Below, one piece after another: positions 1-6,116 of a stretch of 56,573 nucleotides of DNA (positions are counted from its first letter, which is position 1; each line of letters starts with the position of its first letter). Position numbers and translations under genes: made by a program. The notes beneath the pieces are model-generated. The model made no database searches. It saw only the letters and a program-made list of their open reading frames with translations, and had not been told where the DNA came from. The DNA comes from Planctomycetota bacterium. Its GTDB lineage: Bacteria; Planctomycetota; Planctomycetia; Pirellulales; UBA1268. The DNA is taken from assembly GCA_029978905.1 (NCBI GenBank), contig JAPOIM010000019.1, forward strand, positions 1 to 56,573, written 5' to 3'.

Positions 1-753
1 AGCGGAGGCCCGGGGGTCGGCGACGAAGTGTCGTTCCCATGATCCAGGTGGCTGCTGAGGCCATCGCGAGCAGAACGTGTGATCCTGGCTCTGGAACGAT
101 GGTGATGGCGGCCCCTGAGGTGGTTTCATAGGCACCGGAGAGCACCTGGAAGGACTTGGTGGAGGAGTCCCACGTGACTTCCAGGTAGCCAAGGTACAAC
201 TCTGCACCCGAGTTTTGCGTGAACGCAAAGCCCATGTAGCTACCGCTTCCCCAGTCGGGAGCGGTGTAAGCATCCTGGATATAAAAACTGCTGCTGAGTG
301 GGCTCCGGGGTTGATTCGGAAAGAGCCAGAAATCAACAGTCTCGCCGACCGTGAGTCGCCGAGGTGAAGCCGGTGCGGTGTTGTCCGTGATGGCGAACCA
401 AAAAAATTTTGGTCGGAACCCCCAACATCTCCCAGGAGGCCGGTCGCAGTGCTGCCCTCAAACACAAACTGATTGAGCGCATTGAGGAAGAGGTCTTCGC
501 CGGAGGTACTCGCTCGCGGGAAATTAAGAAACCAGCCGTAGCTGCCGCTCGCGACGTTGGCGTTGGGGAGAGAAAGGTCTGCATTTGGATCGGCTCCACC
601 GCCTGTGCCTGCCACATAGGAACTCGGCACGATCGCCACGACTGCGGCTTCTGCGTGCCGGCTGGCGGTGCCAAACAGGAGCACAAGGCTGCCGAGCGCC
701 ACCGTTCGATGGACCGACGCACGGGCAGCGCGGCTCAGGGAGCGAGACCACAT
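1..753 (-). pseudogene. PEP-CTERM exported protein, frameshifted, 3' end off the window
   Basis: Read on the minus strand from ATG at 753-751 (MWSRSLSRAARAS). It starts with a basic stretch, a hydrophobic signal segment (VALGSLVLLFGTAS) and an extracellular-type region. At the run of seven T (minus strand; A run 400-406 on the plus strand) coding sense moves to the -1 frame, which continues WFAITDNTAP and reaches a PEP-CTERM tail: VPEP at 97-86, a hydrophobic segment (VLLAMASAATWIMG) and RRR. Without the shift the zero frame stays open but becomes Arg/Pro/Ser-rich shadow sequence. PEP-CTERM tails are recognised by exosortase in envelope sorting. The stop codon lies left of base 1. The shift may be a mutation, a sequencing error in the homopolymer, or real slippage. 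The exported PEP-CTERM identity is clear; the specific function is unknown. Confidence 0.7.
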
Positions 754-1239
754 GGGGCGTCTTTCGTGAGGCGTGCCGCAGCGGTAATCGGTGCGGCACA
801 GCGCGAGGTGCTGAACAAACCGTTCAAGCCAGCGAGAGGAGGAAACGCCTCGAGCCTCAAGAAGGAGCGACGGGGGTGGTAGATCTACCAGTCGTACCCT
901 AGACCGAGGCGAGAGCCTTCGCAACATGCTCTCCCGTAATGGGTGGGCGTTGTTGGGATACCCGGGGTTCGCCGGGGCCTTAGGTTCAGGGCCGCTCGGG
1001 GTGGGCCGTTTGCGGCCTCGCTGGACGTTTGTCGCGTGTCTTCCCAGCCCCGCGATCACTCGATGATCGGCTTCGTTTTCACCCTACAGTTCCGGCTCCT
1101 CCGCTACGTCGGTACATGCGTCCCTGGCTCAACTCCTCGCTTGGTGATGGAGGAAGAGTGTTGTTTTTGGCAACGCTACTCTATGCCACTGCGCTCATCA
1201 CGGGTGAACCGCATGATGTGCCGTGCTGTGAGCCTGCCC
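754..1239. other. Intergenic region between the two PEP-CTERM genes
   Basis: 486 bp with no convincing gene. Short open frames here have no domain-like sequence and are Arg-rich shadows. The only notable element is the 36-nt motif at 822-857 that also occurs upstream of the second PEP-CTERM gene. No clear U-tailed terminator was seen after the stop codon at 1240. Confidence 0.5.
822..857. promoter_or_regulatory. Conserved 36-nt element upstream of PEP-CTERM gene 1
   Basis: GTTCAA at 822-827, nine variable bases, then AGGAGGAAACGC at 837-848, then CTC and GCCT. The same arrangement with identical spacing is at 2048-2083, upstream of the other PEP-CTERM gene. The core sits about 85-95 bp upstream of the ATG at 753. 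Bases flanking the core can pair (GAG/CTC here, GAA/TTC in the other copy), which hints at a small conserved hairpin. Function is inferred only from the position and the two copies. Confidence 0.4.
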
Positions 1240-1875
1240 TCAGGAGGCGGGTTGCCAGGGGTCAGCGGTTGTTCTGCGGCGTTGCCGCACGAGGCCACGG
1301 CAACCGATCCCGAGTGCTGAAGCGAGCAGCATCCATGTGGAGGGCTCCGGCACGGCCGCCGTAATCGTGAGCCCCAACGAGTCGCCACCGCCGGTCTTCG
1401 TAAAGGTATATGACCTCGAGCCGGAAGCGATGCCGAGCGATACCAACGTCTGGCCGCTGAAGAAAATGGTGGAGTTGATGGCGGCTCCACTGACATATCC
1501 AACGGGGAAGTTGACGATTCCTCCATCGCCGCTGAAATACCATAAGTCACCTGTCACAGCCGTCGGATCGATGTACGACGATGGATTGACGGCTGCCGTC
1601 GGAGCAGAATCCCATGTTCCGGTCACAGCCTGCACTGGAATAAACGTGGTGAGGGTGCCACCAAATCCCAAGTTTCCAGAAGGACCCACGTCTGCGTAGG
1701 CACTCTGCGTCCCAGTGTTGCTGGTGAGCGTCGAGGTTCCCGTGAGTGTGCCGGTGACACCGGACCCATCTTCGATGTAGGTGGCGATGACATCTGCACG
1801 CGCAGATTGCACAACACCAACGATCAATAACGTGAGGCACAGTGCGGAAGCAACTTGGTGACGACAGAAAGTCAT
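1240..1875 (-). CDS. PEP-CTERM sorting domain-containing exported protein
   Basis: 211 residues. Residues 1-28 form a signal peptide (hydrophobic core ALCLTLLIVGVV, cleavage probably after SARA). The middle is Gly/Thr/Ser-rich and beta-like (TGTLTGTSTLTSNTGT), as in many exported PEP-CTERM proteins. The C-terminus has the sorting signal: VPEP, a membrane segment (STWMLLASALGIG) and a basic RQRRR cluster. Such proteins are processed by exosortase and associate with the outer envelope or an extracellular polymer. No catalytic domain is visible. It lies downstream of a second, frameshifted PEP-CTERM gene in the same orientation, and both share an upstream sequence element. The family call is firm; the biological role is unknown. 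Confidence 0.85.
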   Translation of the reverse strand: MTFCRHQVASALCLTLLIVGVVQSARADVIATYIEDGSGVTGTLTGTSTLTSNTGTQSAYADVGPSGNLGFGGTLTTFIPVQAVTGTWDSAPTAAVNPSSYIDPTAVTGDLWYFSGDGGIVNFPVGYVSGAAINSTIFFSGQTLVSLGIASGSRSYTFTKTGGGDSLGLTITAAVPEPSTWMLLASALGIGCRGLVRQRRRTTADPWQPAS

Positions 1876-2304
1876 GAAGGATGTCCATTGGTGGATATGG
1901 GATCAGGGTGAGCGAAGCGTTCGCCCGTTACAGAAAGAGGAGATGGCAGTCGCGGGATAGTTGTGCTGGAGGGAAACGAGGCATGGCACCCTTCGTGTGG
2001 CATTGCCGCACTCAAGGAAATGCCTGGCAGCGACACGTTCAAAACGTGTTCAACCCCGTCGAAGGAGGAAACGCTTCAGGCCTTCCGGCGGAGTGGAAAG
2101 GTTGGGCAAGTGATGAAGAGCATCACAGAGAACGTGTGCAGCAGACGAGTGCCCGTTCGTGGGCAGAAAGACTCGCAAACCACGTTTGCCGAAAACCATT
2201 TCCTTACTTGTGAGCGTTTAAAAAGAGAGAGCTGTTTTCAGGGGCCGCGGCTGGTCGAACCTAGCGGCGGCGCTGGCGTTGGGGGGTGCCGCTGGGTATG
2301 AGGC
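1876..2304. other. Intergenic region upstream of PEP-CTERM gene 2
   Basis: 429 bp without a credible gene. A plus-strand open frame at 1881-2213 has no recognisable domain. The region holds the second copy of the 36-nt element at 2048-2083. No strong sigma-70 or sigma-54 promoter could be picked out by eye. Confidence 0.5.
2048..2083. promoter_or_regulatory. Conserved 36-nt element upstream of PEP-CTERM gene 2
   Basis: GTTCAA at 2048-2053 and AGGAGGAAACGC at 2063-2074 followed by TTC and GCCT: the same ungapped layout as at 822-857, with about 27 of 36 bases identical. It is about 175-205 bp upstream of the ATG at 1875. The flanks GAA/TTC can pair around the core. A shared promoter-proximal or RNA element for PEP-CTERM genes is the natural guess; it is not a pattern I can name. 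Confidence 0.4.
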
Positions 2305-2826
2305 TTAGCCCAGCATGATCACTGCGAGGGACGCGACGGCGGCGCCCATGCTTACAGGGAGGGTGAGGATGGAGCGGGCGAGGTCGCGGCCGGGGAGGAT
2401 CATCTCGCGTTCGGCGGGTGTCATCTCCAGGAACCGCTCAAGGTCGCTCATCGAAATCGGCTTGACCATCGTGTGGTCGGCGCCGTGCTCGGTGGCTTCC
2501 CAGTGACCAGGTCGGCCGGGCACTTCGCTGATGATCGCGACCCGCTGCTCGCCGCCTTCGGTGTCGGTGGCTTTGGTCGCGTCGAGTTGGCTGCGGAGCA
2601 GGTCGACAAAGTCGAGGCCCGACATGTCGTCGAGGTCGGCAGCCACCAGCCAGGCGTCGACACTTCGGCGCTTTGCGATGGCAAGCCCGTCGGCTCCGCT
2701 GCTTCGCATGTGCAGGAGGATGCGTCCTTCACGAGCGCTCGCGGCAATCTCCTGGTAGTCGTTGAACCGCGGGTCGAGGACGACAACGCTCGGTGCCAGA
2801 ATGCTTTTGGCTGTTGCGGTGACCAT
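2305..2826 (-). CDS. Pseudo-receiver protein with C-terminal membrane segment
   Basis: 173 residues from ATG at 2826, chosen over an upstream TTG because GGAG lies about seven bases before it. The fold pattern is CheY-like: beta-1 VVVLD, beta-3 DAWLVAADLDDMSGLD, beta-4 RVAIISE, beta-5 HTMVKP. Aligning on the conserved Gly70, the phospho-acceptor position falls on Ala62, so phosphorylation is unlikely, although an Asp two residues later could substitute. Lys122-Pro is retained. Residues 155-172 (LPVSMGAAVASLAVIML) form a short membrane helix, which is unusual for a receiver. It is last in a four-gene minus-strand group and is a paralogue of its upstream neighbour. It is probably a scaffold or protein-interaction module; partner unknown. 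Confidence 0.6.
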   Translation of the reverse strand: MVTATAKSILAPSVVVLDPRFNDYQEIAASAREGRILLHMRSSGADGLAIAKRRSVDAWLVAADLDDMSGLDFVDLLRSQLDATKATDTEGGEQRVAIISEVPGRPGHWEATEHGADHTMVKPISMSDLERFLEMTPAEREMILPGRDLARSILTLPVSMGAAVASLAVIMLG

Positions 2827-2916
2827 GAGAAACTCCAAGGCGAAGCGAGATAAGTGGATGAACGAGTGAACGGTTGAGAATCGACGACAGCGCTGGGGCG
2901 CGCGAGTCCTGTCGTG

Positions 2917-3426
2917 CTAGGCGGCGGAGTCCACCACGGCTTCTTGTGGGGTCAGGGCGGCGACCAGCTCAGTGGCCACGGGCTGAACCAGGTAGCCGGC
3001 GATGCCAGCGGCGAGGGCCCGCTGCTCTTCTTCGATGCTGTATTCCTCCGACATCACGAAGATGCCTGCGTGACGGGCTTGGCCGACGCAGCCGAGCGAG
3101 CGGCGGTGGCCGGCGAGGAGTGGATCGACTTCGCCTTGGCTGACTTGCTCAGCCAGCAGGGGCAAGAGATCGAAGCCATCGATGTCGGCAAGCTCGGTGC
3201 TCACGAGCCAGACGTCGGCTCGGAAGCGACGGGCGAGTTTGAGGGCCGACTGAGCGTCGCAGCAGAAGTGCAGTCCGATCTCGCCATTCATCGCCGCCGT
3301 GACAAAGGGTGCGTACCGATCGCATCGCGCGTCGACGATCACGATCTCGCGGACGCTCTCGCTGTCAGCGGCGGGGAGACTTGGCGTGCTCTTCTCGCTG
3401 CGGTCGTAGGCGTTGGGGAGGTTCAC
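2917..3426 (-). CDS. Pseudo-receiver protein
   Basis: 169 residues, GTG start at 3426 preceded by AGGA at normal spacing. Residues 26-160 read as a receiver-like alpha/beta domain: beta-1 REIVIVD, beta-3 ADVWLVSTELADIDGFD, beta-4 HAGIFVMSE, beta-5 IAGYLVQP. The phospho-acceptor position is Ser76 and the conserved Lys is Gln148, so both key residues are lost. It shares the AxVWLV...GFDLL pattern with the next gene downstream and looks like its paralogue, but lacks the C-terminal membrane helix. The 78-bp gaps on either side suggest one transcription unit. Non-phosphorylatable receivers usually act through protein contacts; no output domain is present. Confidence 0.6.
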   Translation of the reverse strand: MNLPNAYDRSEKSTPSLPAADSESVREIVIVDARCDRYAPFVTAAMNGEIGLHFCCDAQSALKLARRFRADVWLVSTELADIDGFDLLPLLAEQVSQGEVDPLLAGHRRSLGCVGQARHAGIFVMSEEYSIEEEQRALAAGIAGYLVQPVATELVAALTPQEAVVDSAA

Positions 3427-3491
3427 GGTGGCGTTCCTGGATAGTTGGTCAGATGGGCGGTTGGGGGTGTGTTTTCTGTGCGGGCAAAGGC

Positions 3492-3875
3492 TCAGTCGTC
3501 GATACCGACGGTTGGTCGTTTGGCGTAGGTGTTGGCGGCGACGGCGTCTCGCGTGCTGTCCCAGCTGGAGGTCATCGGGGGCACACCGAAGAGATCACCG
3601 ACCACCGCAGGCAGCACCGCGGCGGAGAGGCCTGTCATCGAGCGGGCAGCGACCACCTGCTCAGCCTCGGTGCGGGTCAGCCCCATCACTTCGATCACGG
3701 CGGTGTCGCTGAGGTCGAGCGTCAGCGAGCCACTGGCGCGCGGCACCGAGAGGAAGGTCGGCTCAATCCCAAGGGCCTTGCGGCTTGCCACCTCATCCGC
3801 GGAAGCCGTGCTGCTGCATGCGAGCGTGGCGACGATGCCTGCAACCAACAACGTGAAGCGTGAGGTGAGCGACAT
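3492..3875 (-). CDS. Secreted helix-hairpin-helix-like small protein
   Basis: 127 residues starting at ATG 3875. Residues 1-26 are a signal peptide (SRFTLLVAGIVATLACSSTASA). The mature part contains DLSDTAVIEVMGLTRTEAEQ followed by VVAAR, which resembles the helix-hairpin-helix pattern of ComEA-like proteins (turn around MGLT, then an Ala/Arg-rich helix). It ends with a low-complexity tail. ComEA-type domains bind DNA in the periplasm, but this match is weak and rests on one motif. It sits between the 41-residue membrane peptide and the two pseudo-receivers, with 81- and 65-bp gaps, in the same orientation. Function unknown. Confidence 0.55.
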   Translation of the reverse strand: MSLTSRFTLLVAGIVATLACSSTASADEVASRKALGIEPTFLSVPRASGSLTLDLSDTAVIEVMGLTRTEAEQVVAARSMTGLSAAVLPAVVGDLFGVPPMTSSWDSTRDAVAANTYAKRPTVGIDD

Positions 3876-3956
3876 GGTGGGGCCTTTTTGGTTTGGCGTG
3901 GGTTTGGCGTGCGGGGCGGAAGGTTGGGTAGGAAAGAACGGCTCGTCAGGGAGCCG

Positions 3957-4082
3957 CTAGACGACCGAGATCAGGGACAGAAAAACGACAATCGGCACGA
4001 CGCAGCAGAGGACGTCTGCGTGCGTGAGTTGCAGCGAGTCGGCGAGCGACGAGGCCGGACCTGCTTTTCCTCGAAAGTTCAT
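3957..4082 (-). CDS. 41-residue single-span membrane peptide
   Basis: A small gene from ATG at 4082-4080 with a strong ribosome site (AAGGAG about eight bases upstream). The product starts MNFRGKAGPASSLADSLQLT and ends with one hydrophobic helix, VLCCVVPIVVFLSLISVV, at the extreme C-terminus. The topology suggests a tail-anchored peptide with a cytoplasmic or periplasmic N-terminus. It is the first gene of the minus-strand group with the HhH-like protein and the pseudo-receivers, directly after the palindrome array at 4257-4368. The family is not recognised. The ribosome site and clean membrane tail support it as real. Confidence 0.5.
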   Translation of the reverse strand: MNFRGKAGPASSLADSLQLTHADVLCCVVPIVVFLSLISVV

Positions 4083-4414
4083 GAGCACACTCCTTGTCAC
4101 GGGCTGGTGAACGCCGCCTGTGGCGATGCCCGTGGAGAAAAGAGAATGCACATGCCGTGCCAAGCTGGGGCGTTTGGCGAAGAAAGTGCCAAAAAGGCGT
4201 TTCGCTCGGGCTACGGGAGTGTTTTCGCTCTCAGGTCGCGAAAGCCCCTCGGAGGGGGTGGTGCGAATCGCCCCACCCCACTGGAGCGAATCGCCCCAGC
4301 GCACCCCCCTATCAGGTGGTGTGGGTGGTGCGAATCGCTCCACCCCCTGGTGCGAATCGCTCCACTTGCTCGGTGAGGCGTGCGGGGGCGACGCCGCTGG
4401 GCTCTCCGCGTCTG
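4083..4414. other. Intergenic region with palindrome array
   Basis: 332 bp between the low-molecular-weight phosphatase gene and the 41-residue peptide gene, both on the minus strand. Open frames that cross it are created by the repeat and carry no domain. The stretch holds the array at 4257-4368 and, at 4083-4100, the ribosome site of the peptide gene. No other structure was recognised. Confidence 0.6.
4257..4368. repeat. Array of four phased 19-23 bp palindromes
   Basis: Four imperfect copies of GTGGTGCGAATCGCYCCAC, each an inverted repeat with arms GTGG.GCGA / TCGC.CCAC around a central A. Centres are at 4267, 4290, 4334 and 4356, so spacings are 23, 44 and 22 bp: a 22-bp ladder with the middle rung degenerate (near 4312). 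Each step is about two helical turns, so all copies face the same side of DNA. The array fills the gap between the stop codon at 4415 and the 41-residue peptide gene. It could be a multi-site operator or a REP-type repeat cluster. Confidence 0.7.
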
Positions 4415-4843
4415 TCAGGCCGCGGGATCGGTCCCAGGATGCCCGTCGTGGTCGCCTTCGAGCGAGGCGAGCAGGTGCGTGACCTTCTGTTCGATCAGGT
4501 CACGGACGCCCCGAAACTCCTCGGGGGTCATGTCGCGTGGATCGGGGATTTTCCAGTCCACCCGCTGCCCGGCGAGCACGAGCGGGCACTCGTCGCCACA
4601 CCCCATCGTCACGGCCACGTCCACCTGCTGACCGTTGAACTCGTCGAGCCCCTTGGAGGCATGCGTGGAGAGGTCGTAGCCGAGTTCTCCCATGGCCTCG
4701 ACTGCCTTGGGATTGATCCGCCCAGAGGGCCGGGAGCCGGCGCTTGCTGCTGTGACTCGCCCCTGGCCATGCATGCGGGCAAACGCCTCCGCCATCTGGC
4801 TGCGGTTGGAGTTTTCGACGCACACAAACAGCACACGCTTCAT
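4415..4843 (-). CDS. Low-molecular-weight phosphatase / arsenate reductase (ArsC-like)
   Basis: About 142 residues from ATG 4843 (MKRVLFVCVENSNRSQ), chosen because the ATG directly follows the stop of the upstream gene; a longer in-frame start at 4882 would overlap it. The N-terminal CVENSNRS loop is the CX5R-like phosphate-binding loop of the family. ITDPRD-type general-acid sequence appears as IPDPRDMTPEEFRGVRD. A cysteine pair, MGCGDECP, matches the redox cysteines of thioredoxin-coupled arsenate reductases and argues for ArsC over a tyrosine phosphatase. No arsB or arsR is nearby; its operon partners are an rRNA methyltransferase and an RND exporter, so arsenate as substrate remains an inference. 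Confidence 0.82.
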   Translation of the reverse strand: MKRVLFVCVENSNRSQMAEAFARMHGQGRVTAASAGSRPSGRINPKAVEAMGELGYDLSTHASKGLDEFNGQQVDVAVTMGCGDECPLVLAGQRVDWKIPDPRDMTPEEFRGVRDLIEQKVTHLLASLEGDHDGHPGTDPAA

Positions 4844-4844
4844 G

Positions 4845-6116
4845 TCACACCACGCGGGCGATGACGCAGGTGAGGTACTCACCGTCGAGGCAGCTGACGC
4901 TCACGGGATGGTCGTCGGCAGCACCGCGGCACTCGAGGATCGAGATCGATCGGCCTGACCGCTGGGCGACACCGGAGAGCATCATCAGGAAGTCGTCGCG
5001 GGAGACCACGCCTGAGCAGGAACAGGTCACGAGAATGCCACCCGGTTCCAGGAGGTCGACTCCCTGGCGGTTCACGCGGTGATACGCACGCAGGGCTTCG
5101 TCGAGGGTAGAGCGGCTGCGGGCAAACTTCGGTGGGTCGAGGATCACCATCCCAAACCGCTCCCCTGCGGAGGCAAGGGCGTCAAGCTTCTTGAACGCGT
5201 CGGATGTTTCCACGCTCACCGAGGCGGCGCCATTGAGCCCCGCGTTGGCTTCGGCCAGGGCGGTCGCCTTCGCGCTGCCGTCGACGGCCAACACACTCGC
5301 CGCGCCCGCTTTCGCGCACGCGATCGAGAAGCCACCGGAGTAGCAAAACATGTCGAGCACCCGTCGACCGCCAGCGAAGCGAGCGGCGGCTTGCCGGTTG
5401 TCGCGCTGGTCGAGGTAGAAACCCGTCTTCTGTCCTTCGGAGAGGTCGACTCCAAACTGGAGGCCGTGTTCGTTGATGAACACAGGGCCGTTGGGAAGCC
5501 GCCCACGCACCAAGCCATCGGTGATATGCAGGCCTTCGAGTTTGCCGAGGCCACGCTCGGTTGACCGCAGCAGGATGCCGGCAGGCCGGACCGTCTCTTC
5601 AAGAATGTCGCAGATCAACTCCACCCGGCAGTGCATGGCCCGCGCGGTGAACTGCACGCAGAGCCAGTCGGCGAAGCGATCGACAATCAGGCCGGAGAGG
5701 TCGTCGCCTTCGCTGTTGATTAGACGCGCAGCACCACTGCGGTCATCGAACCCGAGTGTTTTTCGCAGGCTGATCGCCCGCTCGATCCGCTTCCGCCAAA
5801 ACGCGTCGTCGAGCTTCTCGGCGGCGTCGAAGGCATACAGCCTGACGCGGATGCGGCTCTCGGGGTTGAAGAGGCCGCGGGCCACGAAGTTGCCGTCATG
5901 CGTGGCCAGATCGACGACATCCCCCGGTTGTGGGTTGCCTTCAATCCGGAGCACTGCTGAGTCGAGCACCCACGGATGGCGGCCAAAAAAAGGACGCGCT
6001 TTCTTGGGCTTGAGAAAGACAGTACCCACGGCGAGGCCAGCGGCCTCGGCTGCGGGAGCGTCGCTCTCACGAGGACGGTCGTCTGAGGCCGGGGCCTCAG
6101 CAGGGTTGTCAGGCAT
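4845..6116 (-). CDS. Class I SAM-dependent rRNA methyltransferase (RlmI-like)
   Basis: 423 residues from ATG 6116 (MPDNPAEAPASDD). This start overlaps the stop of the upstream exporter by 8 bp (ATGCCTGA), and a longer reading would lie wholly inside that gene. The N-terminus has a PUA-type domain (VFLKPKKARPFFGRHPWVLD), followed by the EEHI-like central part and a Rossmann methyltransferase: motif I VLDMFCYSGGFSIA, VLAVDGS, motif IV DPPKFARS and a CSCSG stretch. RlmI methylates a 23S rRNA cytosine (C1962 in E. coli) at position 5; the exact target here is inferred from the family. The acidic Ala/Pro-rich N-terminal extension of about 40 residues is not typical. Likely translationally coupled to its upstream neighbour. 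Confidence 0.85.
   Translation of the reverse strand: MPDNPAEAPASDDRPRESDAPAAEAAGLAVGTVFLKPKKARPFFGRHPWVLDSAVLRIEGNPQPGDVVDLATHDGNFVARGLFNPESRIRVRLYAFDAAEKLDDAFWRKRIERAISLRKTLGFDDRSGAARLINSEGDDLSGLIVDRFADWLCVQFTARAMHCRVELICDILEETVRPAGILLRSTERGLGKLEGLHITDGLVRGRLPNGPVFINEHGLQFGVDLSEGQKTGFYLDQRDNRQAAARFAGGRRVLDMFCYSGGFSIACAKAGAASVLAVDGSAKATALAEANAGLNGAASVSVETSDAFKKLDALASAGERFGMVILDPPKFARSRSTLDEALRAYHRVNRQGVDLLEPGGILVTCSCSGVVSRDDFLMMLSGVAQRSGRSISILECRGAADDHPVSVSCLDGEYLTCVIARVV

Noticed and set aside
822..857. c-di-GMP riboswitch for the PEP-CTERM gene
   Set aside because: The core faintly recalls the GEMM conserved segment on the plus strand, but the genes are on the other strand and the key ACGCAAAGC block is absent.
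2140..2160. Possible sigma-54 promoter upstream of PEP-CTERM gene 2
   Set aside because: A GG-N10-GC pair exists near 2142-2157 on the minus strand, but the surrounding TGGCAC and TTGC bases do not match.
4257..4368. Possible CRISPR array
   Set aside because: Only four copies, spacing too short for spacers, and intervals are similar low-complexity sequence; no cas genes nearby.
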